Of a stretch of DNA of 47,707 bases, positions 31,784 through 43,379 are shown in pieces. Source of the stretch: Gamarada debralockiae (Eukaryota > Ascomycota > Leotiomycetes > Helotiales > Hyphodiscaceae); NCBI GenBank assembly GCA_002803225.1, contig NXFV01000606.1, positions 1-47,707 on the forward strand, in the 5' to 3' direction. The notes under the pieces were generated by a model. The model was not told the DNA's origin. It ran no database searches and was given only the letters and a program-made list of their open reading frames with translations. Position 1 is the stretch's first letter; each line of letters begins with the position of its first letter. A program made the translations under genes and the position numbers.

Positions 31784-33337
31784 ATGCGGCCCTCCCTCGT
31801 CTCATTGTCGCTATTCCTCCTCACATCCTTTGCGTCAACGGGTACAGCGTTAGAGGCGCTTGCAAACTCAACATGCGCGGTTCAATGTGGCAACGTTCTG
31901 GGTGGGACAAGTGGAAACGACATTGTGTGCCCTGATAGCAGTTATACTTCGACATTAGCGGGACAAACCTTCGCAAGTTGTATTACCTGTCAGCTGGGAA
32001 GTAACTATGTGGATCCGGTCACGAAGCAGACTGATTTGCAGTGGGCGTTATGTATGTTGTTTCCCTTTCCCTCTCCGCTCCTTCCCTGCACTCCCCTCGA
32101 AGTCTCGGCTCGCTAATCGATCTCTTTCACGCATTAGATAATTTAAGATATGCTATGAGCTGGTGCTTGTTCGGGGATCCACACAATACAGCTGTTGGAG
32201 ATTCGCCATGTATCACAAGGTAATGATAGATACCTGTCATGACTGAGTAGAGGCTAAGAATTGACAGTTTTGCCTGCGGTCCTCTCCAAAGTGCAATCGA
32301 GCTTGACTCACTGTCTCCGAACGCGACTGAATACTCTTACTGTACTTCGTTTTTGGGTAGTGCCTCTGTCTCAAAATGTTCTAGCTGTCTAGCGGAGCAG
32401 AGCAGCGAGTTTTATCTAACAAACTGTATGTATCACGTAGCTCATGATGTCTCTAATCGTCCTCCCCCCGCCCCTTAAAGACTCACGTCAATTCATATGG
32501 AAACTTACTAAGAAACATATCTTCACAGTCCTCACCGCCTTAAACGCCGCATGCATACAACAGCCCACTTCCGGCAACAAAATATCCATCCAAGGCTCAC
32601 TGTTTTCCACAACCCCCGTTAACATAACGTCTCCAACTGCTACGCCCACTGGAGTGAACTACAAAGTGGGCGGCCTTACACTTGGAGCAAAAATCGGTAT
32701 CGCAGTTGGAGCAATTGTTCTCATCCTAGCCATAGTAGGGTTCTGTGTCGTTTGGAATGGTAAGCGACGCCGCCGCGCAATTCTGCGGAAAGTGCAACAG
32801 GAAAGTGGTTACGATGACTGGAGGAAGAATCATCAATTCAGTCCCGAGGTTGGTCTTAGAGGGGGTCCTTTTGCACCGCGTGCTACTCCTCCGATGAGCG
32901 GTGGGGAATTCTTCGATTCACCAGATAGCCAGCGACCATTACATCCGTGGTCCGCTAGACCAGGGGAAGATGAAAGTCCGGTGAGCACGTTCGGGGAGAA
33001 GGCGTATTTCAGCCCGTACACGAGTAATTACTCGAGTCCGGTGTCAGCTCATGATCAAATCCCACCGATTGGGAAGGAATGGCCAGTGGAGAGGAAACCC
33101 GACATTCGCAGTCCGGTTGAGGTAGGGAGAGATTGGCCAATTGATAGGAAAGGCAGCGTTGCAAGCGGATCAGAGAAACTCAGGAGCAGGAGTAGAGAGA
33201 AGAGGGACAGGGGGAGGAACAGTGATGGGGAGTTTGAGATGCAGAATGTTGCACCTGTGTTGATGCATCCGGGCAATGGGAGAGGGGGATCCATTGGGTT
33301 AACGGAAGAGGACGCAAGGAGAGGTGCGGCTCTGTGA
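31784..33337 (+). CDS. Cys-rich single-pass membrane protein, paralogue A
   Basis: Exons 31784-32051, 32138-32219, 32268-32425 and 32529-33337; introns of 86, 48 and 103 nt; 438 aa. Signal peptide at about 1-22, then a Cys-rich ectodomain (STCAVQC, DIVC, FASCITC, YNLRYAMSWCLFG, FACGPLQ, YSYC, SKCSSC, AACIQQP), a short Ser/Thr stalk, one transmembrane helix (about 224-245, IGIAVGAIVLILAIVGFCVV), a stop-transfer KRRRR, and a ~190-residue disordered tail with two similar blocks (KEWPVERK and RDWPIDRK). The family looks like fungal surface proteins sometimes annotated 'LPXTG-domain-containing', but I see no sortase motif. A role as a wall-linked surface protein or sensor is inference. The paralogue lies tail to tail at 34105-36161. 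Confidence 0.85.
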
Positions 33338-34104
33338 TAGTGACGTCAATGCAAACAGATCTCATTTATTTGATTTGTAGTCTTTTAGCGGGTGTACTGG
33401 ATTTCCTGGCCTTTTGGTAGCTTTGATTTGGCAACGGACGATTCAGGACCCCTCATACCCCTAAATCTCCTCGTCACCAGCCTGGGATCTTGATAGTGTG
33501 CGAATAATTACAGCATTTGCATAACGGTTTCCAGAATGTGATAAGAACAATTAGATGACGTTTTCAAGTGATACGAACCATTAGATAACGGTTCTCCAGA
33601 ATACGATACCAATCTGTAACAGGGAGTCTTCACGTGCAGGGATTGAAACTGAATAGCCGTCCCGTCTTCACGTTTCCAAGTCATAAGGCTGTTTGTTGCA
33701 CGTCTGACCTCTAACCGCCGAGATGTTCTTACAGCTCCTGCATATTCTAAGATTAACATAGTCCATGCCTTCTATCTGAATAGTCAGAATCCAAAGCTCA
33801 AAAGCCACAACAGCAGTTCGTCGCACATCACGTGGAACCAGTCACGAGAGTCATTTCCAAAATTGGTTGATACCTCTGTAATTGTATAGAAGAGGCAACC
33901 TAGTTAAGTATCAAAAACAACCGTACCCTCCAGCTACCCTCGACAGAGGGTAGCAAAGACGCCAAAACGCCAGTATTCAATTTATCAGCATCCCATTCAT
34001 ATTTCAGCTCAACAGACGTTGACTCCAAAACCAACACCCTCGTTATATCAAAGTGAATGAGTATTCGAAGCCACGAGGCTATGTGATCGGCTATATACCA
34101 AGCC
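33338..34104. other. Convergent intergenic between the two membrane-protein paralogues
   Basis: 767 bp between the stop codons. It holds a three-copy ~30-34 bp tandem repeat (33521-33615) and otherwise weak ORFs only. Confidence 0.6.
33521..33615. repeat. Imperfect ~30-34 bp tandem repeat, three units
   Basis: Units at 33521-33554, 33555-33584 and 33585-33615 share the pattern at[ag]acg-gtt..., then a gata-cgaac-attag-like end. Unit 2 lacks four bases present in unit 1. Confidence 0.65.
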
Positions 34105-36161
34105 TTAGTATATTCCAGGCCATTGCTCTTCACTATCCGCGCTCGATGGAGTTACGTCCGGACCTTTCTTTATCCTGTCTTCTCTATCTCGCATCTCTTG
34201 CTCCGCAGCCTCGAAGTCAAATCGACCGCCATGCTTGATCATGGGGCCAGAGATCCTGACTGGATTAGTGGATCTTTCCGTGCTGTTACTACGGAATTTC
34301 CCGCGACTACCGCTGCGCTTCCAGCCTCTAGCAGTCGTTCTTTCGGTGCTTGTTTCTCGGATGGTGCCGCGACTGCCACTGTGCTTCCAACTTCCGGCAC
34401 GGGAATGGCTGCGTGATGGTGGGCGACTTTCGGGTTGGTAGGTGTGTTGCTGCTGGGAGTGAAGTGTGGGTCGAGCAGTTTGAGAAGCAATTCCTTGCTG
34501 AGGTTGGAATCGAGGGAGATGGGTTTGTTGAGGCGTTACAGCTCGATGTGGAAACTGGGGAAGTTGTCCGTCTTGAGGGGTTGGAACATGAGGTAGGCCT
34601 GGTGCTGGACCGACCTTCGTATTAATTGATATTCGATGTGATTTCTGCTCTGGTGGGGCTGGATAACTCATTGAAGCACGAGGCAGACCTTGTGCGTGTA
34701 GATCAGGCGCCGGCTGAGCTTCCTCAGTCGTTGAAGCGCGACGTTCGGCGGATTGGTCCTGCGAAGGTTGAACTTGTTGCGACGCTCGGGCACGTGGTTG
34801 AGGGACTTTGATGAGTGGCGGAAGGTTCTTTGGTGAGGATCGTGATGAGGCATAAGAAGACACTTGATAAGTGTTGTTTGTGTTAGTGCTCGTGGCGGGA
34901 GAAATGGGTGTATGAGTGGTAGAAATGTAAGCCTGGTGGGCTGGAATCGCAGTGTCTGTTGGTAGTTGACCTTGAGTAGCCTCCAGGTGTGCATGGGCAT
35001 CTTGCCATCCCTCTTCTGCAGTGACCCTGGAATTCGGATACTGCTTCGAGAAATTGGGCATTTCAAGCCCCAAGGCTCTGAGCTCATTGGGCGACAGTGC
35101 CTTCGCGTCGAGTTTTTGCGAAATTGGCGTAGGTGGACTGGCGTATGGGTTTCCGTAGGAACCACTGATTGGGGATGAGATGTCCTTCGAGCCAAATCGA
35201 GGATCGAGAGGAGACATAAGTTGCTTCATGCTTCTCGTATGACGTATCTTGCGGTAGCAGATGAACGTCACTGCTATAGCAATAACAACCAAGACAGCGA
35301 GTCCGGCGACTATGCCTATAATAGCACCTTGAGAGAGACTCTTGTGACTGGTTGTTTTGGCACCGGACGAAGCATTGTCTCCAGGGAAGGTAATGGTGAT
35401 GGGATCGGAGGAGAATATATTGCCCCGGATGCCAATATTCATTCCACTTACAGGCTGCTGAACACAGCCTGCTTGAAGAGATATAAGAACTAAGCAAGAA
35501 TGTATTAGGCTTGGCTTAGTCTGGAAATACGGGTGCGGGTGATAAAAGTATACTCACAATTTGCAAGATAGGTTTCATCGGAAGCATCTCGAAGACAGCT
35601 GGTACAATCGGATAGGTAAGAGCCTAGTAGGGCGTTGTTATTTGCAGAGCAGTAAGAGTACGTGCTTTCGTTGGTTGGAACTAGGTCGCCATTTTCGAGT
35701 GATTCTTGGAGGGGCCCACAGGAGTTGCCCGTACTGCAGGGCGTCGAAATACCATCTGAGCTGTTGGTGGCATTAGGAAATCCGAAAAGGCATTCGCTGA
35801 GGGCGTATCGTAGATTGTCTAGTTGATTCTTCTGTCAGTAGTCTGACCTTCAAACTCCGAATTGTAGCAACTCACAAAGAAACCAGCTTTGGTCATTCTC
35901 GCCTGAGCTCGACGCGGTGCTGTTTCGCAAACAGTCGACACACGACTCAAATTTCTTTCCTACTGATGTCAAGTTGTAATCAACGTTTGAGCAGACAATG
36001 TCGGTTGAATAAGTATTGGATGCGTTTGGGTCGGAAGGATCTGCCGTTGGGTCGTCGAGGCAGACAGAGGCGCATGGCGAGTTTGGGGTAACCTGCAATG
36101 CCAGGACCCTTTCTGTGAGAAAGATGATCGAAATGATGGAGGTTATGCGCAGGACAGCCAT
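34105..36161 (-). CDS. Cys-rich single-pass membrane protein, paralogue B
   Basis: Exons 36161-35876, 35818-35558 and 35489-34105; introns of 57 and 68 nt; 643 aa. The start at 36161 (MAVLRITSIISIIFLTERVLA) gives a signal peptide; an in-frame ATG further upstream would bury it. The ectodomain matches paralogue A block by block (SPCASVC, DIVC, FESCVDC, YNLRYALSECLFG, SCGPLQ, YSYC, SDCTSCL, AGCVQQPVSG). The transmembrane helix is at about 238-260, followed by YRKIRHTR and a ~380-residue Pro/Gln/Ser tail. That tail has a duplicated WK-[HR]-SGSRG...STER block and an acidic end. Both of its introns sit at the same codon and phase as in paralogue A (Y|NLRY and N|FL), while A has one extra intron. 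The tails are not alike. Confidence 0.86.
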
Positions 36162-39001
36162 CTTGAAGTCCGGCCCAGAGCAAACACAGGTCTGGGTATG
36201 CCTTGAAACACCATTTGACGGGTCCTGATACAGGCCGGGCCTCAAGAGTATCCGCTGTCCGCTCCCCAAAGTCCAAATTCCCAGCCTTGTCGGGAAAGAG
36301 AATAGTAGAAATATGTCAAAGCAGGCAGCTCCTTTCTTTCAGATATAAAGAGAAACTCGTGCACTATCGTGAAGTAAATTGGAGTTCGTGAAAGGATAGC
36401 ACAGAGGCTACAAACATTGTGGGGTGATAGAAGATACTTGACTGGGCTACGGTCTCTGTGTTCCGCCCCATAGGCAAGAGGGAAAGTTAGTGCGGGCAGC
36501 CAAGCTGCACCTACATCCTGTATAGCGAAGACAATACTTGCAAGGGGGGCTTGCGAGGTATACGACACGGTCTCCATCATTTCGAGGTCATCGTCCGAGT
36601 CCGTGCCGTACTGCAAGTACTCTCGACCACTCAGAGGTAGCAGAGAGGAGTAGCATCAAAGTTAGTCGCCGTTGACCACAGCCTTGGGTCCAGAGCCTGG
36701 CAGGTAATATGATCATTGCTCACTGATGCCGGTCGTTTCTCATGGGCTGCCTGAGAACGGTCCAATGAAAAGCACGACTTCGGCTAAGAGAGAAGAAACC
36801 AACAAAAAGGTGGGGTGCATTTTGACTTCGGGATGTCGCCATCTCGGGGTCTAAGTGGTGGAGTTCCTACATTGCTGCTGACGGCGAGTCCATTCAGGCG
36901 TTGTTGTAAGCGCTGAAGCTCCGCTTGTTGGTTGAATCCTTGGGGGTTGACCCCACTTTCCGGCAGATCATTGAACTTTGATAAAGTCCCCAATCTGCGG
37001 CTTTTATCCTTTTGGGAAGCTACGTGAAAAACCCCTCAGAAGTCGGAGTTTGCTCCATCTTCGTGTATTACCTCCGTACGAGCTAAGCCATTAGGATTTG
37101 TTGATCTGAGAAGAAAACGAGCCCCATTAACTGCCGATGATAATGTAACAAATCTTTTCGCTCTTCTCGAGCAGGGTTCTTCTATGGATCAGCGCGTCTA
37201 ATTCTCGTTCTGAAACGAGCGCCTGCGGTTAATGTGATGGTGGCTGCAGAAAAGAGACCCAAAAATAAAGTACCCGTGAGGCTGTTCGAAAATCTGGGTG
37301 ATGTGATTGAGATCAGGGCACTTGAATCTGTGAATCCGAATCCTCTTCCCTGCTGCTCAACTGATATGTCAATGCCGATCATAGCGGTGTGCTAAAGATG
37401 TAACGCTGTTAGTTTTCCTCCTTGTTGATTCTTTGCGTTAGAATAGAAGCGTTATACGCGCGGAACTCGGGTCGTACGACTTGTTTGAAGGATTCGCATG
37501 TTCAAAGACACTACTAGAGTGGACTGGGCGCTAAACGCGTTCGAATTCAACGATAAGCAGATGCTGCTGACAAGAACATCCTACGAAAAAGATGCTGGGT
37601 CATGCAAAAGCAGATTAGGACCATGTGACAAAGTTGGAGAGCCACATCGAGGCGGCCTCTCGGCATGGAGTCAGTATTCAGTAATACGGTCCGGTTCCAG
37701 AGTGGCACGAAAAAATCAACCTAATCAATTATGATCTGCAGCTTACTTGCTTTCTGAGAGGATTTACTTGAAGATATATGAAAGCAGGGCTCACGACGCC
37801 AGAGGCAAAATTATGAACCAAAGGTAGCGAAAGTAACCTCATGGAGCCGCGGTGACGACAGAAAACATATCAAATATCTTTCTGCGAAGGTGCGAAAACG
37901 TAACGTTGATTGGTCACTTGCGGCACAGCCTTGTCGAATCCTTTGCCCCTAAATCGTTGACAGGAATGACGGAAGAGGCTTACGGTGATTCGTTTTGCAG
38001 CTGATATGGTAGATACTGTTGAAAGGAAGTTCTAAATCTCGTTCTGCTGCTTCATAATCTTCTCTTTTGCCTTATCGACATTTCATTCTGATGACTCTGT
38101 TCAAAACCAGTGGCACACCAAAAGGCGAAGCTATTCGGAGACTCCCCAACTTGGCATTATCTTTGTCGATAAGTCGATCAATGCATCCAGAGTTAATCGC
38201 AGATTCCCAACTGCTACTCGTACTTCTGGACTAAAATATATATTTAAAGTATTTGTCCTATAATCGCTTTCGTGATGCGAGAGTGTACGTCGAGTCATAT
38301 GAAATGCCTTCGGAGACTAGGAAGTGCAAGCAACTTCTCAATGTGCCTCATCTACACTGTACACTGACCGGATGCAAAAACAGAAGAATGTCGTTAACTC
38401 CGAGCTTCACACCGATGGGAAGGTTCTCGAGATTCTGCGGTATGCGGCATATGCAGGCCTTGCACCAAAGTTGAAAAATTGAAAGTCGGGACCCCGAGAA
38501 GAATACCGAATATTGCGTTGATGCATGCTCGTGGAATTCTCTGAGATCCTGTCTAAACTCTATCGATCAGCGAACAATTTGGGAAGGGCGAGGCGTTGTG
38601 AGACTAAGGGCTAACATTATGAGAGGAGTAGGAAAAAGAAACTAAGTGGCGAACAAAGAAATATGGACAGGATCGTGCAATTGTGGAACAGACTGTGGGA
38701 TGTTTAGTATATTCTCAATCGGGACATCGATTTTCAACCACGCACACCTTCCCCAAGAACGGAAAACAAAAACACGAAACCAAACTCTAGGAAGCTAATC
38801 TGGTATGATATTTTACAAGGGCACTGCCAAGTAATTCCACCCCAAGCACTCCGGCTAGGTTACAGCTGTCCCTCATGAAATCATGCGGTCGAATGGACAC
38901 GCTGTGGATCCCAGAACGCCCATTCCAAACTCCATGCTGCAATTAGTCGTATAAGATGTCCGTTCAAAATGAATAAAACCCCCGAGGCCAACTCAGCCGT
39001 G
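36162..39001. other. Gene-poor stretch, 2.8 kb
   Basis: Promoter side of paralogue B and 3' side of NTA1. ORFs of 62-124 codons occur on both strands (for example 36242-36616 minus, and 37182-37382 minus with one hydrophobic segment). None carries a motif I recognise, and no repeat family or RNA gene was seen. Confidence 0.5.
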
Positions 39002-40964
39002 CTACCAAATCATACTCTTAGGCCGAGGTAGCGAGTACCTGCTTCTCTGGCCCAAGCCGTGCTCCGCAAGATTCCGTTGATAATGATCTGGAACCGCCGA
39101 CGCCGAGTTTGGTGGCGATTTGACTCCGAACGACCTCGAGGTTACTTGTGGCTCCTCGGCGAGATCGTGGGACATCAACGCAGGATCCTTATACTCTCGA
39201 TGTCGTGTTCGACTGCAGTTGCGGGATTTTGGTGATGGGGGACGCACGAAAGTAGGAGCCTCTTCCATTTTGATGTCGCCGTTGGGTATTGAATGAGAGT
39301 TGTTTTGTTGCGCTACTTCTGTTTGGCTGGCAGGGCGGTGCTCTGGTGGGTCATGGCGCGATAATGTGGGAGAGTCGGCCGTGACGACTTCAACGACGTC
39401 GGCGACCTGCGGTTTTGCAACAGTTGACTTCAAACTTTCCCTCCTTGGCTCATGATCCGTCATCATGCCGCTAGAAGAAACGCCAAAGAAGAGGCTGGGA
39501 GTCTTTGGGTCGACAGGAGAGATGGGCGTGGCAATGTCGCCGATTGTCATTTCCATAGCATCAGGAGTCAGCGGGCTCTTTATTCCGTTAGTGCTTTGAG
39601 TATCAACACTGAGGGCTGTGGAATTGGTGGAAATAGAATTTGCGGAGCTCACTGAGAGTGTCGAATCGACCGAGGTAGTCCTTGAGTCGGTCCTTGGGTC
39701 GGACAAAGTTGGGTCGGACAAAGTTGGATCGGACAAAGTTGGCTCATTTTTGGGATTGGAGACGGTCGAGTTGGGTTCGGAGATAAGTTTTGCTTGCGGA
39801 CGCAGGTTGGTGTCGACGACCAGAAGTTCCTTTTCGCCTCGTCCCAAGATCCCATAGACCTTGACCTCACCGGCTTGGATTCCCAGGACTGCACTTGTAC
39901 CAGCGTAGACGGCCTCGCCTTCAGTTCCACATCGATTCGCAAGGACCACAATAATTTCACCCTCTGTTTCGGCTCGGATCAGGGGCTCGAGTCTTGCTAA
40001 CCAATATGATAGCGTTTCCATATCTGGTTCTTTGGGCGCTCGACTGTACGCTCTCGCATTCTCTCGAGTGAGCCATGCCATCGATAGAATGACCAGATTC
40101 GCTTCCTTGTGAAGAATATGATAGGCGAACTCCCAGGCGCACCACGGCGCCTCAAATTTATATGGGTTCAGATCCATGCCTGCGAGAGAGAGTTAGTTGA
40201 TGAATTTCATAACTCGAGCATCTAAGAACTCACGCTCGAAAGACTTGGTCGGCCACTTACAAATCCCCATCGCGACATTCCCAAGCCCGTCTATCTCTCC
40301 ATCAAAGAAGCCATCCGGTCCTTCGAGGGCCCAAGTCTCGTCGGTGTAATACAAAAAGGACTTTCTGTAATTCGCAATCGTCTCACCATCTGCGCTGACC
40401 GTAATTGCGGAATTGTAGTATTCGGGAGAAGCAGGCCACTTTGGAGTGATATCGACCTTCTCGGGATATCCAACAGTAACAACACACTCGTACTTCAAAG
40501 CTGTTGTTCTGGCCCACAGCGATGTGATCCCAGCGGTAGTTGGTTCAAGGAAAGGACTGATTTGTTGTAATGATTTGAAATTGTATCCTGCATTCGATTA
40601 GTACAACTCTTAAGCAAAGATTCAGACAAGCTCCTTCTGCAGGAAGGACTTGACGTGCTTGATAAGGATCTGCCCAGTACGAGCACTCTTCGTACTCAAG
40701 TCCACCGCACGCGTAGCCTCATTCAAAGAAACATGATGTTGGATGTCGCGCAACTTGACATACCAGAGAACGCCAGTTCCGGTAGAACGAGGAGATCTAA
40801 GTCTTGAGGGTTCGCTTTACTGAGCACCGCATCTGCACGATTGAGATTGTTGTCTACATCGCCGACTTGTGGGGCAAACTGTTCCTATCGCATCAGTATA
40901 ATCCATGAGAGGGATCTGCGGAGGATCAAAACACTAAACGTACCTGGAGACAGGCAATTCTCAT
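39002..40964 (-). CDS. NTA1: Protein N-terminal amidase (nitrilase superfamily)
   Basis: Exons 40964-40944 (21 nt), 40878-40764, 40587-40261 and 40179-39002; introns of 65, 176 and 81 nt; 546 aa. Nta1 deamidates N-terminal Asn and Gln to Asp and Glu, feeding the Arg/N-degron pathway. The nitrilase triad is present: Glu41 (LVLPELAFSG), Lys121 (NYRKSFLYY) and Cys155 (GICMDLNPYKFEAPW). The start MRIACLQ then FAPQVGDVDNN is the conserved beta-1 strand split by intron 1. After the catalytic domain (to about residue 300) comes a ~240-residue Ser/Thr/Pro-rich tail with a 5-residue repeat (LSDPT x3), a common fungal extension. Intron 2 is much longer than others in the window. Confidence 0.93.
39697..39741. 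repeat. 15-bp tandem repeat, 3 copies, in NTA1
   Basis: Three adjacent copies of ggtcggacaaagttg (the last with one change). On the coding strand they give repeated SDPTL in the disordered tail of NTA1. Confidence 0.9.
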
Positions 40965-42238
40965 CGTCGCAATCTGATCATAAATTTCGAATCATCCAGT
41001 AATGAGAGTACTGTAAACGATCTGGCCGTTTGCACACGATAAAGACGATAAGGAAAGGAAGATTGTGGGGCTACAGAGTAAAAAATACACAAACCAAGAG
41101 AAATGTGGTGGATCTAGAAATAGAGCACACGTCGCTGGCTTTATAGGACCGTAGCCATACGATGGGGAAGACCGGCTTCGTGAGTTAGCGTTGTTGGTTT
41201 TTGCAGTGCGGCACAGGGAGGGCTATTGGAGAGTAGCTGCAGGCATAAGGTGGCTGGGCGGGTGATTGGCACGTCATTGATATTTGGGGGGATGCAGGAG
41301 TGCAGGTGTGCAGGTGTGCAGGTGTGCTTTCGGGTTGAGGCCAGCGCTTACATGCATGATGGGCGACGATAAGAGTGGCTCAGGCGTAAGTGAACCCCAG
41401 GAATTGCCAGGGGATATTAGCCGAATTCTTGTCAACTTATTGGCGTCAAAGAGTTTCAGCCTTCAATATTATTTTGCGAATCAACGAATGAGAACGACAA
41501 AGTTGTCGCTGTAGCAGCGAATGGGGTTCTCCTGAAGAGCGGTGACTGTGGGTAAACGACGCACAGGCTGGCATTCAAGAGGAAAAGGACTCGTCGGGCA
41601 TTCGAGGAGGGACCCATAATCACTCGCATAGTATTGGGCGTAGAGGATATTCCAAGACTCTGAATTGATTTTCAATGCACCAACCCATCCCTGATTTGTC
41701 GTGTGACTGCGCTTCTTCACGCACACAGCGTCTGTTCAGTGAGGCAGACTCTTCCTAGTCACTTTGTGACTCCACACTACCCTTGCATAGACGCAAGATG
41801 GCCCAATAAGAGGCCGTCAATGCTGCAAGGCTGTTCAGATTGTCACTCGCAACCTTAAATCCCGAAAGTGCAACGTTCTTGAGGAAGCACGAAGTCACTT
41901 CCGAAAGAAATCTCCCGACGCAGTGGATACAATCACATTGAGAGGCTTTTCAGTTAGAGTATTAGTAGCGGTCTGCAGCACAGGATCTACGGCACTTAAA
42001 CGCTTGACATGGTAGCAGGCGTCTACCTAAGCTGATAGGGCAATCTGTAGACGCAGCCGCTCATTCATCTATCTCATGTCCCGAATCGGCACGTCGCGCT
42101 TAGTAGCAACCCAACAGGTGAACCTTGGGCTCAACGCAACGGTCCGAAGGTACTGAGATGCGGCACTTCCATAGGGCATTCGGCTCTGTTGGACATTGCG
42201 TTCTTTGGGAGAAAAGCTGGGGCAAGCTGTTGGTGGCT
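40965..42238. other. Upstream of NTA1, no intact gene
   Basis: Holds the NTA1 promoter and a short GTGCAGGT tandem array (41292-41327). Minus-strand ORFs at 41481-41726 and 42069-42278 look protein-like but match nothing I know; they may belong to the decayed series described at 42239-42628. Confidence 0.4.
41292..41327. repeat. GTGCAGGT tandem array, about 4 copies
   Basis: Reads gtgcaggtgtgcaggtgtgc: an 8-bp unit repeated about four times, with degenerate edges. Confidence 0.8.
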
Positions 42239-42628
42239 TCAGATTGGCCCGAGAATCTGGGATAACGCTGATGCACATGCAGGCCGCGACCAGAATAGGG
42301 GGCCAACAATGCTGTTGGCAATGTAATTTATGACAAGAAACACATACTCGCGCCGTTGGTGGCTGATCACAAGATCTCCGATGGCTTTTGAAGCCTCGAC
42401 GTCATCCAGGGGAACATTCACATAGAAGGTAAAGATCGTGCCCCTGGTCTTGAATGGGAGTTACTCAATCATCGATTTTCGAATTTTCTCGGAGGTATTT
42501 ACACGCTTGCACTGGCAGGAAGTCCTCACCGTCTCTTTACCCGAATACAACTCAAGACTCGTCCGTCCAGCCGAAAAGATCTTCGGGATTGAAGTCCATT
42601 TCTCTCTGCAATCGTTGGCCCCTACATA
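42239..42628 (-). pseudogene. Decayed protein-coding relic, family unknown
   Basis: One minus-strand frame stays open for about 390 bases, interrupted only by a TAA at 42463-42461. Upstream part: IPKIFSAGRTSLELYSGKET. Downstream part: FTFYVNVPLDDVEASKAIGD, then a hydrophobic segment VFLVINYIANSIVGPLF. Composition and codon choice look coding. A second frame (42069-42278) continues downstream and may represent a frameshift. I do not recognise the family. It could also be a chance ORF. Confidence 0.3.
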
Positions 42629-42659
42629 TCACGAGAACCTCAATGTCGTCTCAGCATAG

Positions 42660-43379
42660 CGCCTTCACTGCAACCTCTTGAATCAAATAACATTACAGAA
42701 TACAGCACACCGACTACCCGCACACGTCACAGAAGCTCTCACTCCTGAATTCCAACGCCGAAACACTCCCAAACTCAAGTCGTCACCATCTTCTCATCAA
42801 AATATCCCCATAACAACTCTTCAGTCCTAATCACCACCCACCATACCACCTTCCCATCACGACGCCCAAGCCCCAACTCAACAACTTCATCAATGGTGCT
42901 GGTCCAGGGAACGCAACACTAACTTCCGCAGCACCCAAAACTAGTAGCAATTAAGGCAAACTGGGCTCTATTTCTGCTTATCGCAGTCGTCGAGAGAGCT
43001 GCAGAGGCTACGCAAGAAGAGTTCGTCGATGCCGCACCTGGGTGCGGAGCTGACTGACGATGCGTTAATTTGGGTTGATGAGAAAGGAGAGGAGAACTAC
43101 ATACTATGCACCTCCCATTCACCATTCATACGTAGGATCAACGCGGAACATGTGCCTTGCCGTCGCTGGGATGGTGACCGTCGGCGACGTCTCATCGCTA
43201 GTCGTCTCCTTTCCCTCAAACATAAAGATATACCTCCTATAAACTAAAACACCATTAAATTAGCATAAAAACCACAAGATCCCCAGAACCTATCATCCCA
43301 ATCATAAAAATCAATTCCAACTCCATTTCTCCAATTTCCCCTCCCTCATCTGTCACGTCGGGACTTCATCTTGGTCAAC
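42660..43379. other. Stretch without a recognised gene
   Basis: About 0.7 kb, C/A-rich on the plus strand in 42680-42900 and 43240-43350. Only short ORFs, none with motifs. Confidence 0.45.

Noticed and set aside
31784..33337. Sortase-type LPXTG anchoring
   Set aside because: No LPXTG-type pentapeptide is seen before the transmembrane helix, and the long cytoplasmic tail does not fit a sortase signal.
35850..36269. An upstream in-frame ATG for paralogue B
   Set aside because: It would place about 36 residues before the signal peptide; the start at 36161 gives a standard secreted N-terminus.
36242..36616. A 124-codon minus-strand ORF just upstream of membrane paralogue B
   Set aside because: Lies in the promoter and 5' leader region, no domain, composition like random intergenic DNA.
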